A stretch of DNA of 64,000 nucleotides, taken from Hyphococcus sp. Lineage in GTDB: Bacteria; Pseudomonadota; Alphaproteobacteria; Caulobacterales; Parvularculaceae. Where the stretch lies: contig JAJFGB010000009.1 of the NCBI GenBank assembly GCA_021776335.1, positions 186,001-250,000 of the forward strand. The letters are read 5' to 3'. The notes below the pieces were generated by a model. It did not search any database, was not told the DNA's origin, and saw nothing but the letters and a program-made list of their open reading frames with translations. Of the stretch, positions 24,470 to 32,061 are shown in pieces (position 1 is the first letter of the stretch; each line of letters starts with the position of its first letter). The translations under genes were made by a program, and so were the position numbers.

Positions 24470-25725
24470 GCATCAAACAGCGACTGCACCTCATCGGTCG
24501 CGCTCTGCAACTCAAACGAATTGATTATCGGGAGATGTTCCAAGATTGGGGCATCCCTGCACACAATCTACCCTTGCGGCCCATGACGTTCGCTGAAGCG
24601 ATGGGCGTCACGACCGTATGGTGCGGTTGCCGCGTTCTGGGGAACGGATTAGCCCAAGTCCCGTGGCGCGTGGTCAGGAAAAGCAAATCCGGCAAAGAAG
24701 TACTTACTGATCACCCGCTCTCCGATCTCCTCCGCTGCGCGCCAAACCAGTTCCAAACGAGTTTTGAATTCCGCGAGATGATCAGTTTCCACATAACTCT
24801 TGCGGGTGAAGCACACGTCTTTCTCGACCGCGTAGGTTCGGATCGCAAAATAATCTCGATGCTGCCAATAACGCCCGAGCTTGCAAAATCGGAATTCAAA
24901 AACGGCAAGCTGCTCCACAGTATCAAGGATGAAAGTGGGCGCTGGGTCGAGGTTGACCCTGAATTTATCTGGCGCATCCGAGGGCCGGCTTGGGGAACGC
25001 ACACCGCATTGCCGATCATCAACATCGCGGCGAAAGCAATCGGTCTCGCGATCGACACCGAAGAGGCCCACGCACTGTTGTTTGAAAATGGCGCACAGAC
25101 GAGCGGCACTGTGTCGGTCGACGGCTCGCTGTCAAGTGAAAACCACAAGAAGCTCAAGGACTATGTAGAGGCGCAATTCAACGGCAAGAACAGATTTAAG
25201 CCGATGGTCCTGGATCGCGGCGCGAAGTGGCTCACGACCCAGATGAGCGGTGTCGACGCACAGCATATTGAGACCAGAAAGTTTCAAGTTGAAGAAGTTG
25301 CTCGGGCGCTGGTGATGTTTCCAATCATGTTGATGCAAGCGGATAAGGCGTCGACGTTTGCCAGCGCGGAGCAGATGTTCACTGCACACCACATTCATAC
25401 ATTGATGCCTCATTACACGCGCGTTGGTCAGTCTGCTGACAAATCGCTGCTAACGCGCGATGAGCGCGATGAGGGCGTCACCACTGAGTTCGTCTCTAAC
25501 GATCTCATGCGCGGAACATCCAAAGATCGATCGCAGTACTTCGCCAGAGCCCTGGGGGCAGGCGGAGCACCCGGCTGGATGTCACAGAACGATGTTCGTC
25601 GAACTGAGGGGCTAGATGACGACGACGGGGATAACGCGAACACGATCTTCTTCCCGAATGCAAATGCGTTGCCTGATGGCGAAGACGTCGATGAGGACAA
25701 TAAGGAGGACGAGGATGATAACTGA
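24466..25725 (+). CDS. Portal protein, HK97 family
   Basis: 419 aa. It shows family landmarks: AMGVTTVWCGCRVLGNGLAQVPWRVV near the start, HPLSDLLRCAPNQFQTSFEFRE, a MISFHITLAGEAHVFLDR strand, and the stem-region helices FQVEEVARALVMFPIML. The C-terminus is very acidic (DDDDGDNAN..., DVDEDNKEDEDD). Forms the dodecameric ring through which DNA enters the head. Coupled to terL upstream and to the protease downstream. Confidence 0.93.
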   Translation: MSIKQRLHLIGRALQLKRIDYREMFQDWGIPAHNLPLRPMTFAEAMGVTTVWCGCRVLGNGLAQVPWRVVRKSKSGKEVLTDHPLSDLLRCAPNQFQTSFEFREMISFHITLAGEAHVFLDRVGSDRKIISMLPITPELAKSEFKNGKLLHSIKDESGRWVEVDPEFIWRIRGPAWGTHTALPIINIAAKAIGLAIDTEEAHALLFENGAQTSGTVSVDGSLSSENHKKLKDYVEAQFNGKNRFKPMVLDRGAKWLTTQMSGVDAQHIETRKFQVEEVARALVMFPIMLMQADKASTFASAEQMFTAHHIHTLMPHYTRVGQSADKSLLTRDERDEGVTTEFVSNDLMRGTSKDRSQYFARALGAGGAPGWMSQNDVRRTEGLDDDDGDNANTIFFPNANALPDGEDVDEDNKEDEDDN

Positions 25726-26356
25726 GAAGGGATTCTCTGCCATTGACGTAAAAGCCACTGGTGATGACGGTCAGTTTGAGGGGCTCGCTGCAGTCTTCGG
25801 CAACATCGATGGCGGCCGAGACATCATCGCCAAGGGTGCTTTCCGAGCGACGTTAAGGGAAGCAAAACGCATCAAGCGAATGCCGCGATTTCTGTTGCAC
25901 CACAACCCCCAAAAGGTTGCGGGTGTGTTTGACGAGATGACTGAAGTTGAGCGCGGATTGTTTGTTCGCGGCCGGTTCAATCTCGAAAAACAGGAGAGCC
26001 GTGAAGCGTTCTCCGACTTCAAAATGGGCGCATCGGACGGTCTCTCTATCGGGTTTTTCCCGCGCAAGACCATGCGCGACGAGTCAACCGGTGTTCGCAC
26101 GATTAAAGAATTGGACTTGCTTGAAGTGTCGCACGTGACGTTCCCGATGAACGAAGACGCGCGTATGAGCGCGGTGAAATCTATCGCCGCGCAGATCATG
26201 AGCAAAAGAGATCTCGAGGAGCATCTACGGGATGTGGGTTTCTCGGCCAACGCCGCGAAGGGAATTGCGGCAACAGGATTTGCTGAACTCCGAGATGGAG
26301 CAGCCGATCCAGCACTGCGGGCGCTTGGAGCGCTTGCCGAGTCGATGAAAACCTAA
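25715..26356 (+). CDS. HK97-type prohead maturation protease
   Basis: 213 aa from ATG 25715, with a strong AAGGAGG site. Family S78-like features: FEGLAAVFGNIDGGRDIIAKGAF, the catalytic His in LLHHNPQKVAG, and the catalytic Ser in SDGLSIGF. It cleaves the capsid delta domain in assembly. It overlaps the portal stop by 11 bp. Confidence 0.93.
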   Translation: MITEKGFSAIDVKATGDDGQFEGLAAVFGNIDGGRDIIAKGAFRATLREAKRIKRMPRFLLHHNPQKVAGVFDEMTEVERGLFVRGRFNLEKQESREAFSDFKMGASDGLSIGFFPRKTMRDESTGVRTIKELDLLEVSHVTFPMNEDARMSAVKSIAAQIMSKRDLEEHLRDVGFSANAAKGIAATGFAELRDGAADPALRALGALAESMKT

Positions 26357-26369
26357 AAAGGAACCACCA

Positions 26370-27725
26370 ATGCAACTCGAAACGAAAGACAACACGCCGG
26401 CTGATCTGTCGCCGGAGGCCAAAGCGGCGCTGGACAAGATCGGCACTGCCTTTGAGGAACTGAAGAAAAAGCAGGACGGCTACGATGAGCAGTTGAAGAA
26501 CTCAACCGCCGACATCGTAACAAAAGAACATGTCGACAGGATTAATGCCGATATCACCAAGTCGATGGCCGAAATGCAAGAGGTTCTTGGGAAGGAAGCA
26601 AAGGAACGCGAGGCGTTGGAGTCACGTTTCAATAAGCGCGTCCTCAACAAATCCGGCGACGATCCTGAAGAGCAAAAGGCCGCTGCATTCTCGCGGGTAA
26701 CCAGAGGCTTCAACGGTCGTGATGCAGTACTCACCGCCGCTGACATGCCGCACTATAAGTCAGCAATGGACAAAATTATTCGACGTAAGTCGGATTTCGA
26801 CTTAACGCCCGAGGAGCAAAAAGCGATCCGCATCGGCTCGGATCCCGCCGGCGGCTACCTGCTCACTCCAGATAAAACTGGCGACACCGAAAAGTTCGTT
26901 CACGAGTCCTCGGCAATGCGTCAGGTCGCCAAAGTGAAAACGACGAACCGCGATGCAAAAGAGGGCAAGTACAAATTGGGCAAAGCCGGCGCCGCTTGGG
27001 CAGGGGAAGTCGCCCAGCGTCAGGAAACATCGACGCCCGAGGGCGGTGTGTGGCGCATTCCGGTTCATGAGCTATATGCCTGGCCGGAAATTTCTCTGAA
27101 GTCGCTTGAAGATCTGGACGAGGATGTGGAAGGCGAGTTGGCGGAAGATGTCGCAGAGGAATTCTCTCGCAAAGAGGAAACCGCTTTCTTCACCGGGTCC
27201 GGCATCGGCGAGCCACGCGGGTTGCTAACTTATCCAGCGGGGACGCCAGCGTTCGCCAATCCTGCGGCATACGAAAAAATCCAGCAAATCGGAACCGGTG
27301 TTTCGGGCAATTTTGCGGCATCCGATCCCGGCGACATCTTCATTGATGTTATTGGCAACACCAAAACAGTGTTCCTCCGCAACGCGTCGTGGATGTTGAA
27401 CAGACTGACGTTCGCCGCTGTTCGCAAACTCAAGGACGGTGACGGCACATTCCTCTGGGAAAAATCGCTCAAAGCTGGACAGCCGTTTAGTCTTCTTGGT
27501 TACAGCGTTGAGCAAGCAGAGGACATGCCGTCATTGGCTGGCGACAGTCTGTCGATTGGCTTTGGCGACTTTGCCAGAGCGTATACAATTGTTGACCGCA
27601 TGGGCATTGCCGTCCTCGTTGATCCTTTTACGTCAACGACGGGTTTCGTGAAATACAAGTCACGCAAGCGTGTCGGCGGTGCAGTCACGAACTTTGAGGC
27701 TGCGAAACTGATCAAGTTCGGCTGA
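26370..27725 (+). CDS. Major capsid protein, HK97 fold
   Basis: 451 aa. Residues 1-~95 are a charged coiled coil, the delta scaffold domain removed by the protease. The capsid body follows from about PEEQKAIRIGSDPAGGYLLTPD, with typical MRQVAKVKTT, VHELYAWPEISLKSLEDL, and EEFSRKEETAFFTGSGIGEPRGLL (E-loop/spine and P-domain region). It ends with FVKYKSRKRVGGAVTNFEAAKLIKF. A hairpin follows the stop codon. Confidence 0.95.
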   Translation: MQLETKDNTPADLSPEAKAALDKIGTAFEELKKKQDGYDEQLKNSTADIVTKEHVDRINADITKSMAEMQEVLGKEAKEREALESRFNKRVLNKSGDDPEEQKAAAFSRVTRGFNGRDAVLTAADMPHYKSAMDKIIRRKSDFDLTPEEQKAIRIGSDPAGGYLLTPDKTGDTEKFVHESSAMRQVAKVKTTNRDAKEGKYKLGKAGAAWAGEVAQRQETSTPEGGVWRIPVHELYAWPEISLKSLEDLDEDVEGELAEDVAEEFSRKEETAFFTGSGIGEPRGLLTYPAGTPAFANPAAYEKIQQIGTGVSGNFAASDPGDIFIDVIGNTKTVFLRNASWMLNRLTFAAVRKLKDGDGTFLWEKSLKAGQPFSLLGYSVEQAEDMPSLAGDSLSIGFGDFARAYTIVDRMGIAVLVDPFTSTTGFVKYKSRKRVGGAVTNFEAAKLIKFG

Positions 27726-27751
27726 TTCGAAACCCCACCAACAGTCACGCA

Positions 27752-27775
27752 CGCGGCCGTCATGAGGCGGCCGCG
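27752..27775 (+). terminator. Hairpin downstream of the capsid gene
   Basis: CGCGGCCG (27752-27759) pairs with CGGCCGCG (27768-27775) around an 8-nt loop. It lies 27 bp after the capsid stop and lacks a T tract, so it is more likely an mRNA-stability or partial attenuation element than a full terminator. Confidence 0.5.
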
Positions 27776-27801
27776 CATCAACATACGAAGGAGTTTTAAT
27801 C

Positions 27802-28266
27802 GTGACAGCAAGAGATCTTCATTCAAACATCAAGACCGTGCAATTGATTGATCCAATCGTCGGCAACAACACAGCTGAGGGTACTCCCGCCGCAGGCCTC
27901 GACACGAGAGGTTTTGACAGCGCTGAGTTGATCGGCCTCTTTGGCGATTCCGGCGACACACTCTCCGGCGCCGTCAAGATCGATGTCATTCTCGAGGACA
28001 GCGATGACGACGCTGCTTATGCAGCTGTCACCGATCCGAACGTCGCCCTGGTTGGCTCAGATCCGATCGCTGCGGCGCCCGATTCCAGTGGCATCGTGGC
28101 GACGATTGACGCGCCGGCAGAAGACTCTCGGAAGATCCGCGTAGGATATGTCGGGTCGAAGCGATATGCGCGCCTGCGTTACGTTTTCACCGGCACGCAC
28201 ACAAACGGCATTCCGATCGCTCAACTCGGACTGTTGAGCCACGGCAGCGCCCCGACCGACGGGTAA
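27802..28266 (+). CDS. Conserved phage head-region protein (154 aa)
   Basis: GTG start with AAGGAG eight bases upstream. The pattern DLHSNIKTVQLIDPI, LDTRGFDSAELIGLFGDSGDTLSG and KIRVGYVGSKRYARLRYVFTGTHTNG matches a small family often found right after the capsid gene in siphophages. It may be a head decoration protein; this is inference from position. Confidence 0.7.
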   Translation: MTARDLHSNIKTVQLIDPIVGNNTAEGTPAAGLDTRGFDSAELIGLFGDSGDTLSGAVKIDVILEDSDDDAAYAAVTDPNVALVGSDPIAAAPDSSGIVATIDAPAEDSRKIRVGYVGSKRYARLRYVFTGTHTNGIPIAQLGLLSHGSAPTDG

Positions 28267-28287
28267 CCGTCAGCAAACAGCAACACG

Positions 28288-28310
28288 GGGCGGCCGCGAG
28301 GCCGCCCTTT
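28288..28310 (+). terminator. GC-rich hairpin with short T run
   Basis: GGGCGGCC, loop GCGA, GGCCGCCC, then TTT. A tight 8-bp stem with a GNRA tetraloop, 21 bp after the upstream stop. It could act as a weak terminator or RNA stabiliser between head genes. Confidence 0.5.
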
Positions 28311-28332
28311 CTGAACTCTGAAAGGAAACACC

Positions 28333-28575
28333 ATGACGGTAAAAGTAACCACGCCTTTTGACTTCTGTGCGGACGGCATCAACGCAGTGTCCTTTGAAAA
28401 GGGCGCGAGTTTGGATGATGACACTCCCGCTGCAGTACATGCGCTGAAGCACAAATTTGGGATCAAGTCGCGGTCCAAAATACGTGCAGACCTCTCTGAC
28501 GATGAGAGCGACAAAAAGGATGCCGGCGCTGCCCCTGAAAACAAAGCCAACAAGGGCGCAGCTGAGAACAAGTAA
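28333..28575 (+). CDS. Small hypothetical head-region protein (80 aa)
   Basis: GAAAGGAAACACC precedes the ATG. The N-terminal half is FDFCADGINAVSFEKGASL...HALKHKFGI; the C-terminal half is charged and disordered (SDDESDKKDAGAAPENKANK). Likely a small structural or scaffold accessory. No family recognised. Confidence 0.55.
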   Translation: MTVKVTTPFDFCADGINAVSFEKGASLDDDTPAAVHALKHKFGIKSRSKIRADLSDDESDKKDAGAAPENKANKGAAENK

Positions 28576-28614
28576 GGTTGCGTGCGGCGGTTGACTAAGA
28601 CCGTCGCAGCAACC
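28576..28614 (+). promoter_or_regulatory. Intergenic hairpin between head genes
   Basis: GGTTGC (28576-28581) pairs with GCAACC (28609-28614), and inner TGCGGCGGT with ACCGTCGCA apart from one mismatch. It fills most of the 55-bp gap before the connector gene and has no T tract. Confidence 0.5.
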
Positions 28615-28630
28615 GGCTTGCGGTAGAGAC

Positions 28631-29239
28631 ATGACGTTAGAGCGCATTACACCTCCCACAAAAATCTTCCTGACGTTGCCCGAAGTGAAGTCCCATTTGC
28701 GGATCACATCGGACGACGAGGACGCTTATGTTTCGCAACTCTCCATCGGTGCAGAGGCGCATCTTGACGGATATTCCGGGATCCTCGGGAGAGCGCTGTT
28801 GACCCAAATTTGGGAGATGCGGCTCCCATCTTTCAGGCACCGGAGATTTAACATTCCGCTGCCGCCGCTGCAGTCCATCAATTCCATAAAGTACCTAGAC
28901 CTACAGGGTGCGGAGCAATTGGTTTCATCGTCGATCTACAACGTCGACACAGGAGGAACCTCCGGTGGCACCGTGGAGTTGAAAGACGGTCAAGTCTGGC
29001 CGTCAATAGTCACACAGCGACAGGATGCAGTCAGAGTTCGTTTCACTTGCGGATATGGTGAGCGTTCAGATGTGCCCGCTCCCATACTGTCGGCTGCGCT
29101 GCTTATCGTCGGGGCGCTGTATGAAACGCGGGAAAGCTCAGTCATCGGAAAATCCGTCGTCGATAACCCGTCCGTCAAAATGTTGATTAATCCGTATGTC
29201 TTGGTCGGCACGCATATCGATAACGCTGACCAAACATGA
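28631..29239 (+). CDS. Head-tail connector protein (gp6-like)
   Basis: 202 aa. The N-terminal pattern TLPEVKSHLRITSDDEDAYV...SIGAEAHLDGYSG and PLPPLQSINSIKYLDLQG are standard for the phiE125 gp8/HK97 gp6 family. These proteins form a ring under the portal. The C-terminus (APILSAALLIVGALYETRES) also fits. Overlaps the next gene by ATGA. Confidence 0.85.
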   Translation: MTLERITPPTKIFLTLPEVKSHLRITSDDEDAYVSQLSIGAEAHLDGYSGILGRALLTQIWEMRLPSFRHRRFNIPLPPLQSINSIKYLDLQGAEQLVSSSIYNVDTGGTSGGTVELKDGQVWPSIVTQRQDAVRVRFTCGYGERSDVPAPILSAALLIVGALYETRESSVIGKSVVDNPSVKMLINPYVLVGTHIDNADQT

Positions 29240-29583
29240 GCGCCGGCGCCCTCAACGAAAAAATTACAATCGAACGAGAGACTACTACCGGCGACGGTTC
29301 GGGCGGGTCTTCCTCGAGCTGGGCCCAGATCGCAGCGCCATGGTCGAAGGCAAAGCCGGTGCGCGGCACGGAGTCCGTGAAAGCGGGCCAGGCTGCATCG
29401 GTCAAGACCTGGCTCTTCACTGTTCGCAAAGGCAGCGACACCGAAGGCATCAACGCATCCGACCGCGTGCGTGCGTTTGGGCAAGTGTTGAAGATCCTTA
29501 GCGTCCGACCGGGCGGGCCAGACGGATCTGATCTGCGTGCCTGGCTGACGATCGAAGCCGAGACGCAAGTCGGCGTGAGCTAG
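29236..29583 (+). CDS. Head closure / head-tail joining protein
   Basis: 115 aa with the pattern ALNEKITIERETTT...WAQIAAPWSKAKPVRGTES and a C-terminal VLKILSVRPGGPD, as in SPP1 gp16-type head-closure proteins. Expected to seal the connector. Fits the module order connector then closure. Confidence 0.8.
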   Translation: MSAGALNEKITIERETTTGDGSGGSSSSWAQIAAPWSKAKPVRGTESVKAGQAASVKTWLFTVRKGSDTEGINASDRVRAFGQVLKILSVRPGGPDGSDLRAWLTIEAETQVGVS

Positions 29584-29585
29584 GC

Positions 29586-29990
29586 ATGGAAGACGCGAGC
29601 CTTTCACTACAGACCGCGATATATGAGAAGCTGAACGGTGACGCGCCGCTGCTCGCCCTGGCTACGGGCGGCGTCTTCGACGACGTCCCTGCAGGCACAT
29701 CGTTTCCATATATCGTGCTGTCGGAAATCACGGCCGTCGATGACGGATCAAGTCTCTTCGAGGGATTTGAACACTCCATTGAAGTCCAGGTTTGGTCGAG
29801 CGCGCGCGGAAAACAAGAGCTATTCAAAATCATGGGCCTGATCGATCCGTTGCTGCACGATCAACCGCTCACCCTGACGGATCACAAACTAATCAGCCTA
29901 CATCGCGTCGACAGGCGCACGTTTCGCGATGCTCAACCGGAAGTGCGCCGGGGCGTCATGGAGTTTCGCGCCGTAACAGAGGAAGAATGA
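29586..29990 (+). CDS. Tail completion protein, DUF3168 family
   Basis: 134 aa. LSLQTAIYEKLNGDAPLLAL, VFDDVPAGTSFPYIVLSEI, HSIEVQVWSSARGKQELFKI and the D-rich GLIDPLLHDQPLTL stretch are DUF3168 hallmarks. These proteins cap the tail end at the head interface (family knowledge). Confidence 0.87.
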   Translation: MEDASLSLQTAIYEKLNGDAPLLALATGGVFDDVPAGTSFPYIVLSEITAVDDGSSLFEGFEHSIEVQVWSSARGKQELFKIMGLIDPLLHDQPLTLTDHKLISLHRVDRRTFRDAQPEVRRGVMEFRAVTEEE

Positions 29991-30175
29991 TGGAGATTTA
30001 TGTCCCGGAGCGAAAGCTCTTACACATGAGCGACGGCCGCACGATGTCGCTGCACAAAGGGCTAATCGATTGCCCTGACAAGGATGTCGCAAAGGCTTTG
30101 ATCGATGGCGGCCATGCAGAAAAACCGACGCCAAAAAAGCCAGAGCCGCTCCTGGCTAACAAAGAGGAAAGCTGA
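29987..30175 (+). CDS. Small hypothetical tail-region protein (62 aa)
   Basis: Starts at ATGATG overlapping the DUF3168 stop (29987 or 29990) and ends overlapping the next start. The sequence is EIYVPERKLLHMSDGRTM..., then DKDVAKALIDGGHAE and a Lys/Pro tail. Tight coupling argues that it is real. Function unknown. Confidence 0.55.
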   Translation: MMEIYVPERKLLHMSDGRTMSLHKGLIDCPDKDVAKALIDGGHAEKPTPKKPEPLLANKEES

Positions 30176-30528
30176 TGGCCGCTTTACCGATCCAGAGTAT
30201 CGTTGAAGCAGGTCTGCTCCCGGTTTTCTCGGGCGCTGCCGGCGTCGGCGACACCATCGCGAACTCTTCTGATGAGCGTACTTTCCTATATGTGAAGAAC
30301 GGCAGCGGCGGGTCGATCAATGTCACAGCGACGGCCGTCAAAACAAGCGCGAAAGTCGCAGGCTTCGGCCAGCTGCCGCGCGCTGACCGCATCGTTGCCG
30401 TGCCTGCCGGCGAGGATCGCATCATCGGACCATTCCCAGAGGCGTTCAATTCCACAGCGGGTCTCGTGGCCATCAACTACTCCGGCGTCACCAGCGTCAC
30501 GGTCGCTGCCCTGCGCCTACCAAAATAA
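30175..30528 (+). CDS. Hypothetical phage protein (117 aa), beta-rich
   Basis: The pattern FLYVKNGSGGSINVTATAV...RADRIVAVPAGEDRIIGPFPEAFN...VAINYSGVTSVTVAAL recalls a family of small proteins in siphophage head-tail regions with a beta-sandwich look. No signal or enzyme motif. Role not known; possibly a decoration or neck protein. Confidence 0.65.
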   Translation: MAALPIQSIVEAGLLPVFSGAAGVGDTIANSSDERTFLYVKNGSGGSINVTATAVKTSAKVAGFGQLPRADRIVAVPAGEDRIIGPFPEAFNSTAGLVAINYSGVTSVTVAALRLPK

Positions 30529-30557
30529 ATCCCAACACCAAAAACGGAGAGTGAACT

Positions 30558-30974
30558 ATGGCTGCTCAAAAGGGCCGCAATATTTTAATCAAGGTCGGCA
30601 ACGACGATGGCCCGCCAGAGACATTTGACACGCTCGGTGGCGTGAGATCGCGAACAATGACGATCAACAATGAAGTGGTCGACATCACTGACAGCGACTC
30701 TGCTGGTATGCGAGAGATCCTCGACGGCGGCGGTATCCAGTCCATGAGCATATCCGGATCTGGTGTCTTTAAAGATGACACAGCTGTGAACACTCTTGAA
30801 GGTTATGCGCGCGCAAATGGATTGCAGACATATCAATTCGTCGCCGCTGGACTGGGCACCTACGAGGCGGATTTTCTGTGTGCTTCATTTGAATATGCCG
30901 GTGAACACAACGGAGAGGCGAGTTATGCCTGTTCGTTTGAAAGCTCCGGCGCCATCTCATTCACGCCGCTATAG
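30558..30974 (+). CDS. Major tail (tube) protein, TP901-1-like
   Basis: 138 aa. AAQKGRNILIKVGNDD at the start, then GGVRSRTMTINNEVVDITDSDS and a long beta-rich region ending YACSFESSGAISFTPL, match the TP901-1 major tail protein family. It polymerises into the tail tube. The two tail chaperone frames follow directly, the usual order. Confidence 0.88.
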   Translation: MAAQKGRNILIKVGNDDGPPETFDTLGGVRSRTMTINNEVVDITDSDSAGMREILDGGGIQSMSISGSGVFKDDTAVNTLEGYARANGLQTYQFVAAGLGTYEADFLCASFEYAGEHNGEASYACSFESSGAISFTPL

Positions 30975-30976
30975 TC

Positions 30977-31375
30977 ATGGTGAATACCTATAGAGGTGAA
31001 GCGCCCCTCGTGATCGATGGTGTGACTTATATTCTGCGATCGAATTTTCAGGCGATGGCTGAGGCAGAATTTACACTGGGGTGCAACGGGCTGGAAGAGT
31101 TGCATCGCCGTATTTCTAATATGGGATATCAGGAGGTCGCGGCGTTGTTGCCGCCGATGGCGCGTGCCGGCGGCAATCCGATACCCGAAGAGGTTCTCGC
31201 CTCCATCGATTTCACAGATGTTCTCGCGATTGTGGAGCCCATTACAGACGCTATGGCTGCGGCAGCCCTGGCTAAAAAAAAATCGCGCGATGCGGCCGGT
31301 CCGCCCGCCAAGATTGCGGTGAAGAAACGGCCCCGGAAAAAGCGAGCAAAGAGAAAGAAGCCAAGCAGGACGTAG
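30977..31375 (+). CDS. Tail assembly chaperone G-like (GTA-family protein), 0 frame
   Basis: 132 aa; N-terminal ~100 residues fit the gene-transfer-agent family tail protein (EAPLVIDGVTYILRSNFQAM, then MAEAEFTLGCNGLEEL). The ending, AKKKSRDAAGPP..., is Lys/Arg-rich and low in information, as expected for the terminated product of a frameshift gene. Nine consecutive As at 31274-31282 encode KKK and create a slippery site. Functions with the shifted product to load the tape measure. Confidence 0.8.
   Translation: MVNTYRGEAPLVIDGVTYILRSNFQAMAEAEFTLGCNGLEELHRRISNMGYQEVAALLPPMARAGGNPIPEEVLASIDFTDVLAIVEPITDAMAAAALAKKKSRDAAGPPAKIAVKKRPRKKRAKRKKPSRT
31276..31282 (+). promoter_or_regulatory. Slippery heptamer for -1 ribosomal frameshift
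   Basis: A AAA AAA in the 0 frame, a canonical bacterial slippery sequence. The -1 frame is closed by TAA at 31273-31275 and opens exactly here, staying open to 31608 through the second chaperone domain. A -1 shift gives a ~210-aa G-GT type fusion. No close good ribosome site serves the downstream frame alone. Confidence 0.75.
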
Positions 31376-31608
31376 ACAACGGAAAACCACTCCACATCTT
31401 GGATTTGCTTGCGGTCGCGCTCGGTTTTCTCGGTTGGCGGCCGGCAGACTTTTGGGACGCAAGCATGATCGAGTTTAACGCTGCCGTCGAAGGATATAAC
31501 CGTGCCAATGCCGAACCCTCACCTGATGCACTGTCGCGCGATGAACTCGAAGAGATGATGGAGGAATTTCCGGATGGGAAAAACGTTTCGCCTCGAGGGC
31601 GTCGATGA
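31282..31608 (+). CDS. Tail assembly chaperone T-part (DUF2376-like), -1 frame
   Basis: Read after the frameshift, this frame gives ~45 charged linker residues and then LHILDLLAVALGFLGWRPADFWDASMIEF, the DUF2376/TAC signature (phage tail assembly chaperone with GW-P-FW). A TTG at 31399 could start a stand-alone 69-aa form, but it lacks a convincing Shine-Dalgarno. The first ATG comes after the conserved GW-P-FW block. It overlaps the next gene by 35 bp. Confidence 0.75.
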   Translation: MARCGRSARQDCGEETAPEKASKEKEAKQDVDNGKPLHILDLLAVALGFLGWRPADFWDASMIEFNAAVEGYNRANAEPSPDALSRDELEEMMEEFPDGKNVSPRGRR

Positions 31609-32050
31609 ACTCAATCGCGTTTTTAAAAAACTACCGAAGAAATTGCGACAGTCCGCCGTCTTAAATGCAACGCGAGCGGGCGCTCGAGTTATCAGGGATG
31701 AAGCAAAACGCTTGGCGCCCAAAGACACGGGGGCTCTGCGAAAAGGCATCAAAGTTATCACACCAAAAAAGGCGGCGCGAACTTCCGAAAGGCTCGTAAC
31801 TGTAGGAGTTAAGGGGGACGCTGCGTTCCGCGCCCACTTCACTGAATTTGGCACTGGCGGCGGCGTCATAGGCTCAGGGCCCCGCAAAGGTCAAGTGATA
31901 CCGCCGCAATCTGCACAGCCGTTCTTGCGCCCAGCCGTTACTAACAAGGGCAGGGAAGCAATTCGCATAATCGCAGAGAGTTTGGGTGACCAGGTCGGAG
32001 TCCAAGCCGCAAAATTGATCGCGTCTGAAGGCGCGAACAAGAAACGATAG
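31574..32050 (+). CDS. HK97 gp10-like head-tail/tail protein
   Basis: 158 aa: RLEGVDELNRVFKKLPKKL, RVIRDEAKRLAPKDTGALRKGI, and AHFTEFGTGG...PFLRPAVTNK are the gp10-family pattern (tail terminator-associated). It normally sits between head closure and DUF3168. Here it lies between the chaperones and the tape measure, a displaced position. Confidence 0.85.
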   Translation: MGKTFRLEGVDELNRVFKKLPKKLRQSAVLNATRAGARVIRDEAKRLAPKDTGALRKGIKVITPKKAARTSERLVTVGVKGDAAFRAHFTEFGTGGGVIGSGPRKGQVIPPQSAQPFLRPAVTNKGREAIRIIAESLGDQVGVQAAKLIASEGANKKR

Positions 32051-32061
32051 GCAGCGCATCG

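Noticed and set aside
26372-26700. Possible separate scaffold gene inside the capsid gene
   Set aside because: The coiled-coil region is continuous with the capsid frame and is the standard HK97 delta domain; no internal start is needed.
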